Positions 1-7,442 of a DNA stretch of 64,000 nucleotides are shown piece after piece. This DNA comes from Marinomonas sp. UCMA 3892 (GTDB taxonomy: Bacteria; Pseudomonadota; Gammaproteobacteria; Pseudomonadales; Marinomonadaceae). The stretch lies in the NCBI RefSeq assembly GCF_012726345.1, contig NZ_PTXN01000004.1, positions 212,101 to 276,100 of the forward strand, given 5' to 3'. A program made the translations under genes and the position numbers. The notes below the pieces were generated by a model. That model made no database searches. It had not been told where the DNA came from and was given only the letters and a program-made list of their open reading frames with translations. Every line of letters begins with the position of its first letter. The first letter of the stretch is position 1.

Positions 1-686
1 ACGCAGAGGTTGTAGTTATCAAAATGGGCCCACTTGGGGCTCTAATATACGATAAGGGGGATATTACTACTGTGCCAGCTTATCGGACACAGCGAGTTTG
101 GAAAATTGGCTCTGGGGATACATTTGCCGCCCACTTCGCTTTAGGGTGGATGGGAAACGGTCTTTCTGCTCATGATGCTGCTGCATTGGCATCGCTAGCA
201 ACTGCCTTCTATTGTGAACATCAAGGTTTTCCAGACCAAGCATTACTCAACAAATTTAAGCCAAATCCACTACAACCTTCTGCCCGTTTTCGAGATGGTT
301 TTATACCCAATGTATACCTAGCAGGTCCGTTTTTCACCCTTGCCGAGCTGTGGATGGTCGGACAGTCTCGCAGAGACCTGATGGCTATGGGGCTGAAAGT
401 ATTTTCCCCATACCATGATGTTGGTCTTGGTGCTGCTGAAGATGTGGTAGAGAAAGATATTGATGGTATACGCAATTGTGATGTTCTTTTTGCAATTACC
501 GATGGACTTGATTCCGGCACGATCTATGAAATTGGTTACGCACGAGCTCTTGGTAAGCCAGTTATTTGCTATGCGGAGAATGAATCGGAGCAGGACAAAA
601 AAATGATGGAAGGCTCCAACTGTTTGATCACCGATGATTATGTAAGTGCAATTTATCAAACTGTTTGGGAAGCCATTATTTTATGA
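1..686 (+). CDS. PfkB-family kinase / nucleoside 2-deoxyribosyltransferase fusion, 5'-truncated by window edge
   Basis: The open frame runs in from base 3 without a start, so the N-terminus is outside the window. The first visible part is the C-terminal end of a PfkB (ribokinase-type) sugar or nucleoside kinase: a VVVIKMG strand followed by the GSGDTFAAHFA anion-hole/catalytic-Asp motif. After a linker, about 125 residues form a nucleoside 2-deoxyribosyltransferase domain. It starts with VYLAGPFF and contains DSGTIYEIGYARALGKPV, where the Glu is the usual nucleophile. Such domains cleave or exchange the base of (deoxy)nucleosides. The stop overlaps the next start as ATGA, so the two genes are translationally coupled. 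The fusion suggests handling of a nucleoside and its sugar in one pathway; the substrate is unknown. Confidence 0.8.
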   Translation, partial: AEVVVIKMGPLGALIYDKGDITTVPAYRTQRVWKIGSGDTFAAHFALGWMGNGLSAHDAAALASLATAFYCEHQGFPDQALLNKFKPNPLQPSARFRDGFIPNVYLAGPFFTLAELWMVGQSRRDLMAMGLKVFSPYHDVGLGAAEDVVEKDIDGIRNCDVLFAITDGLDSGTIYEIGYARALGKPVICYAENESEQDKKMMEGSNCLITDDYVSAIYQTVWEAIIL

Positions 687-1288
687 AAACAGGACTTTTA
701 CTTTCTGGCGGTATGGACTCTCTGACACTTGCTTGGTGGAAACGCCCTGATATGGCTTTCACGTTGAATTATGGTCAGCTAGCTGCACAAGCTGAAATTC
801 AAGCTTCAAGCATCATATGTCAACGACTACAAATTCCTCATCATGTTATTGAGATTGACTGTCGGCAACTAGGCTCGGGTGACATGGCGGGTAGCAAAGC
901 GGAGCACTTAGCCCCCGCTTCAGACTGGTGGCCTTATAGAAATCAGATGTTAGTTACGTTAGCTGCAATGAAAGCTATTTCATTCGGTGTTACTCATCTT
1001 TGGTTAGGTACTGTAAGGTCAGATAGCCTCCATAAGGATGGAACTCCAGAGTTTATGTCTGCAGTAAGCCAATTACTATCCATACAAGAAGGCGGAATGG
1101 TGGTAGAGGCGCCTGCAATCGAGCTTTCTACAGTAGAATTAGTTCGCAAATCAGGCATTCCTGCTGAACTTCTTGCATGGGCTCATAGTTGCCATAAGTC
1201 TAATGTAGCTTGCGGTGATTGTCGTGGCTGTAATAAATACATGGAGGTATTTCATGAGGTAGGATATGACTTGGATCGACTTGGGTAA
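683..1288 (+). CDS. QueC-like 7-cyano-7-deazaguanine synthase family ATPase
   Basis: This 201-residue protein starts at the ATG that overlaps the preceding stop by four bases; the longer frame from 665 is less likely. It has the PP-loop SGGMDS (residues 8-13), YRNQM near 85-89, and a C-terminal zinc site of four cysteines (170, 177, 180, 183; CGDCRGC), all typical of QueC. QueC uses ATP to convert 7-carboxy-7-deazaguanine to the amide and nitrile. No QueD, QueE or QueF is nearby, so this is probably not housekeeping queuosine synthesis. QueC-like proteins also occur in defence contexts such as Qat and type IV CBASS. Here it sits in an operon with a nucleoside deoxyribosyltransferase and a nitroreductase. 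Confidence 0.85.
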   Translation: MKTGLLLSGGMDSLTLAWWKRPDMAFTLNYGQLAAQAEIQASSIICQRLQIPHHVIEIDCRQLGSGDMAGSKAEHLAPASDWWPYRNQMLVTLAAMKAISFGVTHLWLGTVRSDSLHKDGTPEFMSAVSQLLSIQEGGMVVEAPAIELSTVELVRKSGIPAELLAWAHSCHKSNVACGDCRGCNKYMEVFHEVGYDLDRLG

Positions 1289-1946
1289 ACCTGTTCCAAG
1301 ACAACATCCTGAAAGGTATGAGTTAATCCAATGGGATGTAGGAGAGATATTCACACTCCCAGCATTATCAGAGGAGCTTGATTGGCCATTCAGCAAAGTA
1401 CTAAACGCACGTATATCACAACGTGAATTTGGTACTTTAGATGATAAACAACTAGGGACATTTCTGTGGAACGCTTGTAGAACTCGAGCTATTGCTGTCT
1501 CAGAACTAGGTTTTGATTTGGAGCATCGAGCTTCTCCTTCAGCCGGAGCCATTCATCCGATACATATCGTCATAAAAAGGCCCGGGGATGGTCGTTGGTG
1601 GTTGTATCAACCCAAAACACACGAAATGGCTGAACTCAAAAACGTACAAAGCAAACTTAGTCCCCTTTATGAACACAGCTTGTCTGTTTTGGAAGGCAAT
1701 AATGCGACTCGTATATTATTTTTGGCTGAAACAGGCAAAACTTTAGGTAAGTACCAAGATGGTTGCAGTCTCATTTGGCGAGATGCAGGTGCTTTACTTG
1801 CTGTAATGGCTTTTGTAGCTGCTGCCCAGGGACTTAACTTCTGTCCTCTGGGCATAACTGGTGAGCCGTGGGCTAGCAATTTAGCCGAGAAGGGAAAGTT
1901 GGCTGGAGTTGGACTCGCGCTTCTTGGTTCGCCGTTGGGAGATTGA
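1266..1946 (+). CDS. SagB/nitroreductase-family FMN oxidoreductase
   Basis: This 226-residue protein begins inside the end of the QueC-like gene, preceded by a good GAGGTAGG ribosome site, so the two are coupled. Features of the SagB-type nitroreductase fold are visible: the ISQREF segment near residues 50-55, SPSAGAIHP near 90-98 (flavin binding), and a C-terminal DAGALLAVMAFVAAAQGL helix followed by FCPLGITG. Members use FMN and NAD(P)H; SagB proteins oxidise azolines in peptide natural products. The usual partner YcaO cyclase is not visible. Together with QueC chemistry it could reduce or oxidise a deazaguanine or nitrile, but that is inference. Its 3' end overlaps the convergent glycosylase gene by about 65 bases. 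Confidence 0.75.
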   Translation: MTWIDLGKPVPRQHPERYELIQWDVGEIFTLPALSEELDWPFSKVLNARISQREFGTLDDKQLGTFLWNACRTRAIAVSELGFDLEHRASPSAGAIHPIHIVIKRPGDGRWWLYQPKTHEMAELKNVQSKLSPLYEHSLSVLEGNNATRILFLAETGKTLGKYQDGCSLIWRDAGALLAVMAFVAAAQGLNFCPLGITGEPWASNLAEKGKLAGVGLALLGSPLGD

Positions 1947-2714
1947 TTCTGACGTATTACGTCCGCCCCCTATTATGTTATGAACAGTGGTTGGAGACGA
2001 CATCATCTCCAGCCACATCAGTGCATCGAGCTCGGATGCTCTGACCCCCAGCCCTTTACTGAAGCGAATAAATTGCTCTTCAAGCCTCAAATAGTGACGT
2101 TCAACCGTCAAGTTGCTCTCGAAGAATTTACCTAGCAATCCTGCCCGAAGAATATGTATGTCGAGGATAGCAACATCATCAGCGTCTAACCAATTACGTG
2201 CAATCCATGAAGCTGTTTTGTATCCTATACCCGGAATATCAAGTAACCAGTCACGAAGAGCCTTGCCTGTATGAAGTGGGGGCAATTCTTCGGATAGCTT
2301 ATTAAGAGCCGCACTTAGATAGTGAGCTTTCTGCTTAGCAAACCGGTACCTTATGTGACGACCTTCAATTTCCAAAGGCTGTTTTAGCCACTCAAGTAAT
2401 GTATCTTCTGGCGGTGGCGTATCTCCGAAAGCTCCGCAATCTTTTATATGGTGAAAGGCCGCGAGGCCAACCGCTGCTGGTATACCATGTCCGCCCAACA
2501 AACAGGCTCCAACTTCTTCTTTTAAAGTTGCTCCTAGTTTGTAGTTAATGCGATCACCTGTGAGGCGGCGAGCATATACTTGATAAGCCCAATACGCTGG
2601 AGTAGGGAATGCTTCCATTGATCCCCAAGGGACACCAGGAATAACTTCGTCATCAGCTTTGGGAAGCTCGACGTTAAAGACCGCTTGGCCCATGAAGATA
2701 GCACCTAGTTGCAT
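1881..2714 (-). CDS. OGG-type (8-oxoguanine) DNA glycosylase/lyase
   Basis: This 277-residue protein carries a helix-hairpin-helix GPD core: IPGIGYKTASWIARNWL (about 160-176) then AILDIHIL. Lys166 and Asp185 align with the catalytic Lys and Asp of OGG1, so a bifunctional base-excision glycosylase/AP lyase is likely. The N-terminal region does not look like housekeeping Nth, MutY or MutM. The start ATG overlaps the stop of the upstream methyltransferase (TAATG) behind an AGGAGG site, giving tight coupling. The tail after the HhH domain is basic and overlaps the 3' end of the convergent nitroreductase gene. OGG-like proteins have been reported next to QueC-like proteins in type IV CBASS (from memory), which makes the neighbourhood notable. 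Confidence 0.8.
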   Translation of the reverse strand: MQLGAIFMGQAVFNVELPKADDEVIPGVPWGSMEAFPTPAYWAYQVYARRLTGDRINYKLGATLKEEVGACLLGGHGIPAAVGLAAFHHIKDCGAFGDTPPPEDTLLEWLKQPLEIEGRHIRYRFAKQKAHYLSAALNKLSEELPPLHTGKALRDWLLDIPGIGYKTASWIARNWLDADDVAILDIHILRAGLLGKFFESNLTVERHYLRLEEQFIRFSKGLGVRASELDALMWLEMMSSPTTVHNIIGGGRNTSESISQRRTKKRESNSSQLSLLG

Positions 2715-3403
2715 TAGGCGACCTCCTCAGCATTACCGTAGTGTTCCTGCATCCATTCCAGTAACTCATGCCGTTCAATTGGATTTAAGTTATTGATACG
2801 AGTTCGAAGTCTTTCTTGTCGCCGTTGAATTGTTTGTCTTTCACGAAATGTTCCGCCTAAATAGCGACTGTCGTGCAAACGACCAATAGGTTCAAAGTTC
2901 ATCCAAATAGTTTCAGTACGAACTTCTACATGAGTCTTAGCAGGAAAGTTCACCTTTTGCCATCCAACGAGTACGCGGTTATAAAGGTCATTGTCATATC
3001 CAGAAAGCATTACTTTACAAGGCAATGCAATTAAGCACTTTAGTAAGCGGATGTGGTCTTTTTCTGTATAGTCACAGCGATAGACCTTCTTCCTCCTGCG
3101 TGTTTCCGATAGGTAAGGGGGATCGACATACACTAACTCATGACCCTCAAAGGAATACTCTTCTAGAAACACAATAGCATCAACTTGGTAGAGTTCGCAT
3201 AAATCTGGAAACTCCGTTTTCCAAAGCTTTATAACCTTTGGATCAAGGTCTAAACCAATATTCCGCAGGGCAGCTTTTTTGTTGCGCATAACAGCGCCCC
3301 CGCCAAGATGGGATTCTATATAAGTCTGATGTGGAGGCATCAGATTGATCAAGTGCTGATAGCACTTACCTTTTCCGCCTGGATATCTCATGTGATACAT
3401 CAT
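2714..3403 (-). CDS. D12-class N6-adenine DNA methyltransferase (Dam-like)
   Basis: The protein is about 229 residues from the start chosen here. It opens with RYPGGKGK (SAM-binding, Dam family), then IESHLGGGAVM (motif I region, with ESHLGGG in place of the more usual EPFLGGG) and YVDPPYL (motif IV DPPY, catalytic). It should methylate adenine N6 in a short DNA target; the recognition sequence cannot be read from the protein. The longest frame starts at 3427, but that extension runs through a perfect 11-base inverted repeat, so translation probably starts at 3403 or 3391. No cognate restriction endonuclease is adjacent; the coupled downstream gene is a DNA glycosylase instead. Confidence 0.8.
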   Translation of the reverse strand: MMYHMRYPGGKGKCYQHLINLMPPHQTYIESHLGGGAVMRNKKAALRNIGLDLDPKVIKLWKTEFPDLCELYQVDAIVFLEEYSFEGHELVYVDPPYLSETRRRKKVYRCDYTEKDHIRLLKCLIALPCKVMLSGYDNDLYNRVLVGWQKVNFPAKTHVEVRTETIWMNFEPIGRLHDSRYLGGTFRERQTIQRRQERLRTRINNLNPIERHELLEWMQEHYGNAEEVA

Positions 3404-3423
3404 CGTCAAAAATGACGATGATG
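3398..3423. promoter_or_regulatory. Perfect inverted repeat at the methyltransferase start
   Basis: CATCATCGTCA, a four-A loop, then TGACGATGATG: an 11-base perfect inverted repeat that contains the likely ATG-ATG start of the methyltransferase gene. It could be an operator for autoregulation or an RNA hairpin that masks the start codon. No U-tract follows, so it is not a normal terminator. Confidence 0.5.
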
Positions 3424-3462
3424 TCAATACACCATTTATATACTATCTTTGTTACTAAACTC

Positions 3463-4038
3463 CTAGGTTCTATTAGAATATTCAATCTTTTCAATTAGAT
3501 TTTTATTATTCCAGTTGCAAAGTTGCCTAACGCGCATCAGGTTAGCGTTAGCTCTGCGGATGACGGCAAAGTTGTCTTCAACGAATTCGATGACTGGCTT
3601 TTCCCAGTCTTGAGCTAGGGAAAAAGTTGAGCGTAAATAGCGATAGTGGTCGCCACGAGACAGATAATGGCTGATGACGTTATAGCCATCAGCTCCTCTT
3701 TTACGAGTGAATTCATTGTAGAACCAGTACATTTCAAACTTTCTATCTCGTAGTCGTACTCTACAGCCGTAGTGTCCTGGATAACCGGGTGTTTCCTTAC
3801 CTCGATGAGCTTTGTTATGTTGCCAAAATAGATCTGAAATCCGGCGTGCTACGTAGTAATAACGCAGTTGTTCCAGCTCAACAGACTTGTGTACGTAACG
3901 TAAATACTGTTGTGATGACAAATGGGTGAAAAGCATTGCCTCGTCGTGATCTATCTTCTCGTCATCGCTTGAGACAAAAGTATTCCAAGCAGTAATTTGT
4001 TTTTCCAAAGTCGTAAATGGATTCGAAGTGTCAGTCAT
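3463..4038 (-). CDS. Hypothetical protein, possibly MobI-like mobilisation protein
   Basis: This 191-residue protein is soluble, with no signal peptide or membrane segment. The middle is rich in Arg, Tyr and Trp (GCRVRLRDRKFEMYWFYNEF near 105-124, then repeated Tyr/Arg-rich strands). The C-terminal part contains DWEKPVIEFVEDNFAVIRR. The pattern of basic beta strands followed by a helical Trp-Glu segment reminds me of the MobI family of SXT/IncC-type mobilisation systems, but I cannot confirm this without a profile search. Its position next to a 530-base repeat-rich non-coding region fits, since mobI lies beside oriT in those elements. It is transcribed in the same direction as the methyltransferase and glycosylase genes. 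Confidence 0.4.
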   Translation of the reverse strand: MTDTSNPFTTLEKQITAWNTFVSSDDEKIDHDEAMLFTHLSSQQYLRYVHKSVELEQLRYYYVARRISDLFWQHNKAHRGKETPGYPGHYGCRVRLRDRKFEMYWFYNEFTRKRGADGYNVISHYLSRGDHYRYLRSTFSLAQDWEKPVIEFVEDNFAVIRRANANLMRVRQLCNWNNKNLIEKIEYSNRT

Positions 4039-4570
4039 AGAATTATCCTCTGTGTCGTGAATACAGATTGAGTCTATTGTCTCATGATCTAATTCATCGC
4101 CTGTCTTTATGCCTTTTTTGGGCGCTTAGGTCTTTTGTTGTTACGTTTTGACCAAAAAGACCCTGCCAATTCCTTTCCAGATAATTATCTGATGGGGGAC
4201 CTAGGCAGGTTTATTCCATACAACCACTATCTTCTTCAAAAGACCTAATCCAAACGATTCCACTTTTTATGGGGGACCTAGCTTTGTTCAGTGTAAATCG
4301 TCAGGTCTCTAAACTTTCACATGTGAAAGTTTTTCTCTGGGTATTCACTGGCGCACAAATTGATACGGTAATGTCGGCCAACTCATTAATGGCTTAGCTT
4401 TTTGCTCTTCAGAGGCTGTTTTTAATCTATATGTTGAATAAATATCATTAAATATCAGCGTCTTGAAATTTATTGTTGAAGTTCCAAAAAAGGGCAGTTC
4501 CAGCGGTCTGTTTAGCTAGCCTTTTTCGAGATGATTACTCCTGCAATCTAGAGAATAAACAGGAGCCATC
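4039..4570. other. Repeat-rich intergenic region, candidate origin of transfer
   Basis: No gene is visible in 532 bases, but the region is full of short symmetric and repeated elements. These are: a 12-base inverted repeat TTAGGTCTTTTG (4126-4137) and CAAAAGACCTAA (4237-4248); a 14-base palindrome CAGATAATTATCTG (4178-4191); a 13-base direct repeat ATGGGGGACCTAG (4192-4204 and 4269-4281); a shorter CCCTGCC/GGCAGG pair around the palindrome; and a perfect 22-base palindrome at 4311-4332. This architecture, next to a possible MobI-like gene, is what an oriT or a complex regulatory region looks like. Function is inferred only. Confidence 0.45.
4311..4332. repeat. Perfect 22-bp palindrome
   Basis: AAACTTTCACA followed directly by its reverse complement TGTGAAAGTTT, with no spacer. 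A dyad of this size without a loop looks like a binding site for a dimeric protein rather than a hairpin terminator. It sits about 240 bases upstream of the AlpA-type regulator gene. Confidence 0.55.
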
Positions 4571-4768
4571 ATGACGGGTAATAACCAACCTAAAGAAGAA
4601 CGGTTACTAACTTATGCAGAAGTGTGTGACGTTTTGCAAACCTCGCAGGCGACACTTCGTCGCTACGTGCGAGATGGACGCTTTCCTCCTCCAATAAAAC
4701 CTAATCCCAATGGTCGCTCTGTGCGGTTTAGGTACAGCGATATTGCCGCATGGTTGAGTGATTTGTGA
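4571..4768 (+). CDS. AlpA/MerR-like helix-turn-helix regulator
   Basis: The protein has 65 residues. TYAEVCDVLQTSQATLRRYVRDGRFPPP is the winged helix-turn-helix of AlpA/excisionase-type regulators, followed by GRSVRFRYSDIAAWL, the conserved wing and closing helix. AlpA-family proteins control integrase expression and directionality in islands and prophages. The start follows an AGGAG site at 4561-4565. A complementary CTCCTG at 4538-4543 could pair with it and reduce translation. The DUF927 gene starts 12 bases after the stop, so the two form an operon. Confidence 0.75.
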   Translation: MTGNNQPKEERLLTYAEVCDVLQTSQATLRRYVRDGRFPPPIKPNPNGRSVRFRYSDIAAWLSDL

Positions 4769-4780
4769 TGGGGGTTAGTG

Positions 4781-6457
4781 ATGCAATATAAGTTGCAGGA
4801 TGATGGGCTCTATTGCTTGTCCTCTGATCGCTGGCTGCGAATAGGCGGTTGGATTCAGGTTTTGGCTCGTACTCGTTTAACTGACAAACGGCACGGGCAT
4901 GGGGCTTTGCTGGAATGGCTGAACTTCGATGGAGTAATGCTACGTGAAGTTGTCTATGCCCGTGATCTTAACAGCGATAACGCCCGCCAGATCAGGGATA
5001 TGTTGGTTGATACCGGTTATCCCTTAACTCCAGGTCAGTCAAGTTGGAGTCGGCTTCAACATTTTCTAATAGAGCAGATGGCTCTTGCTGCTCCGGCAAC
5101 TGTGGTGAATCGCACTGGCTGGCACGGGCCCATATTTGCCACAAGCAATTGGACTATTGGAACTGCTGATGAACCCCATCATTTCGTGGGTCAGCTATCC
5201 GGTTCAGCGTTGTTAGAAGAGTCTGGGGATTTGAGTGATTGGCAAAACCATGTTGGAAAGCTGTGCAGTGGGAATCCGCTGGCTATTTTTTGTGTAGGAA
5301 CTGGGTTGGCCGCACCGTTACTCGCGCCAGCGGGCATGGAAAACGGAGCCTTTCATTTCGTTGGCGCTTCTTCCGCCGGTAAAACAACTTTGTTGCAGAT
5401 TGCGGCAAGCTTATATGGCAGCGATAGCTATAGACGTAGCTGGATCTCGACAAGCAATGGATTAGCGGCTGTTTCGTCGGAGCATAACGACATGTTGCTG
5501 ACGTTGGATGAGATAGGAATGGCTCGCCCTGAAGACGTTGATACCGCCATTTATCAGATCATGAATGGTTCAGGAAAACTGCGCGCTAACGTGTCAGGAG
5601 AGTTGGCCGCGACGTCACAATGGCGAACGCTGGTGCTCAGTAGCGGGGAAGTTTGGATTGCCGAATTACTTCAGCAGATAGGTAAGCCACTTAGGGCTGG
5701 TCAGCAGATACGACTGGTGGAGATCCCAATTTTTGGTATACATGGCGCTTTCGATGAATTACATGACCGTAAGAGCGCTCAACAATTTGTTGATGAGCTT
5801 AAAATGTCTTGTCAGTGCTTTCATGGCACAGTAATCCGAGAGTGGTTATCGCTACTTACAGGGCAGCATAATGAGCTTAGCCGCTACCTCAGTTATGAAA
5901 TAGGTCGTCTTAGCAACGCTTGGACAAGCGACTCAATGGCCTCTCAAGTACAGCGAGTCGTTAGACGATTTGCACTGATTGGTACTGCACTATGCCTCGC
6001 TAGTCGAAATTTCATCTTGCCGTGGTCTGAGGAAGAGTCACTCGATGCGGTACATAAAGTCCTTAGTGCTTGGCTCGCTAATCGTGGGCATTCTAGGAAT
6101 TCCGAAGAGTTTAGGCTACTTCGGTCATTGGAAAAAGCGATGCGCAACTGGGAACGCAATATCGGTGAAATTGATCAGGATTCAGGCAAGGGAATGCCTG
6201 GTTACCGCCGTTCACTGGATGGATGCGAATTGTGGCTTATCAACAAAACACATTTCCTGCAAAAACTTGAGCTTCCCACCCACTATATGCGAGAAGTGGA
6301 AATCTTGCTGCAACGCGGTTGCTTGGTAACGAACGAGCGCTCTAGGGGAACCTATAAGACGCGGATTAATGGTGAGTTTCAACGTTTTTTTGCGCTCAAA
6401 CCAGACCAAGTTAGGCGCCACCTTGAAGATTTAGAGAGGGTTGAACATGACGACTAG
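4781..6457 (+). CDS. DUF927-domain ATPase/helicase-like protein
   Basis: The protein has 558 residues from the ATG at 4781; a GTG lies one codon earlier. The first 150 residues form the beta-rich DUF927 N-terminal part. The ATPase core has Walker A FVGASSAGKTTLL near residue 195 and Walker B LLTLDEIGM near 245. The C-terminal third is helical, probably DNA binding. DUF927 proteins are common in mobile elements and are thought to act as primase-associated helicases in replication of excised elements; that role is inferred from the family. It lies between two helix-turn-helix genes, a typical island maintenance block. Confidence 0.7.
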   Translation: MQYKLQDDGLYCLSSDRWLRIGGWIQVLARTRLTDKRHGHGALLEWLNFDGVMLREVVYARDLNSDNARQIRDMLVDTGYPLTPGQSSWSRLQHFLIEQMALAAPATVVNRTGWHGPIFATSNWTIGTADEPHHFVGQLSGSALLEESGDLSDWQNHVGKLCSGNPLAIFCVGTGLAAPLLAPAGMENGAFHFVGASSAGKTTLLQIAASLYGSDSYRRSWISTSNGLAAVSSEHNDMLLTLDEIGMARPEDVDTAIYQIMNGSGKLRANVSGELAATSQWRTLVLSSGEVWIAELLQQIGKPLRAGQQIRLVEIPIFGIHGAFDELHDRKSAQQFVDELKMSCQCFHGTVIREWLSLLTGQHNELSRYLSYEIGRLSNAWTSDSMASQVQRVVRRFALIGTALCLASRNFILPWSEEESLDAVHKVLSAWLANRGHSRNSEEFRLLRSLEKAMRNWERNIGEIDQDSGKGMPGYRRSLDGCELWLINKTHFLQKLELPTHYMREVEILLQRGCLVTNERSRGTYKTRINGEFQRFFALKPDQVRRHLEDLERVEHDD

Positions 6458-6518
6458 CTTAGTGTTCCCAGTTTCCCGTTTATCCCACTTTAACTTGGCA
6501 GTGTAGGAGAGTATCAAC

Positions 6519-6863
6519 ATGACTGAAAAAGAGATGCTTCAGCGCATGCTGATGGATATGTCATTGCTTAAAAAACTGATTACCGATCATATCAAAAACG
6601 AGCAACGTCCTGACACAACAAAGGAAATCCTCACAGTTGAGGAATGTGCTGAGCTGACGGGGTTAAAGAAAAGCACTTTGTACCGGCTGACCCATGAACG
6701 CAAGCTCCCATTCTTCAAACCTAATGGTAATCGGGTGTTCTTCAGGCGAGCCGATATATTGGCTTGGTTGCAGAGTAATCGTGTGGCGTCTTCTGATGAG
6801 ATTGATAAAGCCGCTGCTGATCATCTAGTTGCTAACCGAAAATTTTATGGTCGGAGATATTGA
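6519..6863 (+). CDS. Excisionase-like helix-turn-helix protein
   Basis: The protein has 114 residues and starts after TAGGAGAG. A helical leader (about residues 1-30, Met/Leu rich, possible dimerisation) precedes an excisionase-family helix-turn-helix, LTVEECAELTGLKKSTLYRL, with the usual KLPFFKPNGNRVFFRRADILAWL wing. Its fold resembles the AlpA-like protein 2 kb upstream, but the sequences differ. It probably acts as a recombination directionality factor or as a regulator of the island. The gene is separated from the DUF927 gene by about 60 bases and is read in the same direction. Confidence 0.7.
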   Translation: MTEKEMLQRMLMDMSLLKKLITDHIKNEQRPDTTKEILTVEECAELTGLKKSTLYRLTHERKLPFFKPNGNRVFFRRADILAWLQSNRVASSDEIDKAAADHLVANRKFYGRRY

Positions 6864-6906
6864 GTAGCTATTTAAGCTGCTGAAAGTAAAAATTAATCAT
6901 TAGATG

Positions 6907-6943
6907 CGTTACATGTCACGTTCTCTAACTGTGACATGTAACG
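6907..6943. repeat. Perfect 13-bp inverted repeat after the excisionase-like gene
   Basis: CGTTACATGTCAC, an 11-base loop, then GTGACATGTAACG. It begins 43 bases after the stop of the helix-turn-helix gene. There is no strong U-tract, so it may be a weak terminator or an operator for the small downstream gene. Confidence 0.5.
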
Positions 6944-7037
6944 GTTGCTATTTAAATTGACAGATTAGGTTTTAATGACTAAGTCTTAATGTGCTTACGC
7001 GCTATCAAAAACACATCATTAACTATGGACGGTAAAT

Positions 7038-7187
7038 ATGTCTGTCAAACATACTCCAACAGGTGTAGTACACAGCGGTGCTAAAGGCGGCACTACTGGC
7101 TGCGGCACAGATACGAAGAAAAATGCAGATCATTGGGTTAATTCCCATGAGAAAATCACATGTGATAAGAACGGCTGTAAAAACTAA
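7038..7187 (+). CDS. Small 49-residue Cys/His-containing protein
   Basis: A short frame of 49 codons starts at ATG 7038 behind a modest GGACGG site. The product is hydrophilic, with Cys22, Cys42 and Cys47 and His5, 12, 32 and 37, and ends in ITCDKNGCKN. Gly/Thr-rich stretches (GAKGGTTGCGT) precede the Cys. A clear rho-independent terminator follows 20 bases after the stop, which supports it being a real transcription unit. No function is recognised. A metal-binding mini-protein or small regulator is possible. The longer frame at 7078-7389 overlaps it and is probably a shadow. Confidence 0.5.
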   Translation: MSVKHTPTGVVHSGAKGGTTGCGTDTKKNADHWVNSHEKITCDKNGCKN

Positions 7188-7207
7188 CGATCTTATGTGG
7201 TTGATGG

Positions 7208-7235
7208 AGGGCACCGTTGATGTGCCCTTTATTTT
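7208..7235 (+). terminator. Rho-independent terminator
   Basis: Stem AGGGCAC / GTGCCCT with a seven-base loop, followed by TTATTTT. It ends the small 49-codon gene. Confidence 0.7.
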
Positions 7236-7442
7236 GGCTTTGAAAAGACTTATTCGTTTGGCTGCGAAAACGTGTAGGAGAGGAATAAAGTTTCAGACTA
7301 GTCGAAACATTGTGGGACAAAAGCGAGTTAGGTTTTCAGTTCGAATTCGTGACTGTCGGATTAAAATTTCTATGGGGTGCGCTTCATAAAAAGTCAAAAA
7401 ATATTGAGTTAAAATGAATCGCAGCGAAAAAGCTCAATGTTT

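Noticed and set aside
2580..2600. Possible second attachment core (GCCCAATACG)
   Set aside because: Only a short partial match to the mnmE core, inside a coding gene.
1..3427. Complete type IV CBASS system
   Set aside because: QueC-like and OGG-like genes are present, but no CD-NTase, TGT or effector is in the window; only the left flank could restore the idea.
1..3427. Classical restriction-modification system
   Set aside because: The methyltransferase has no adjacent endonuclease; its partner is a glycosylase.
7078..7389. 103-codon plus-strand frame
   Set aside because: It overlaps the 49-codon gene in another frame, runs through the terminator and has an unlikely composition.
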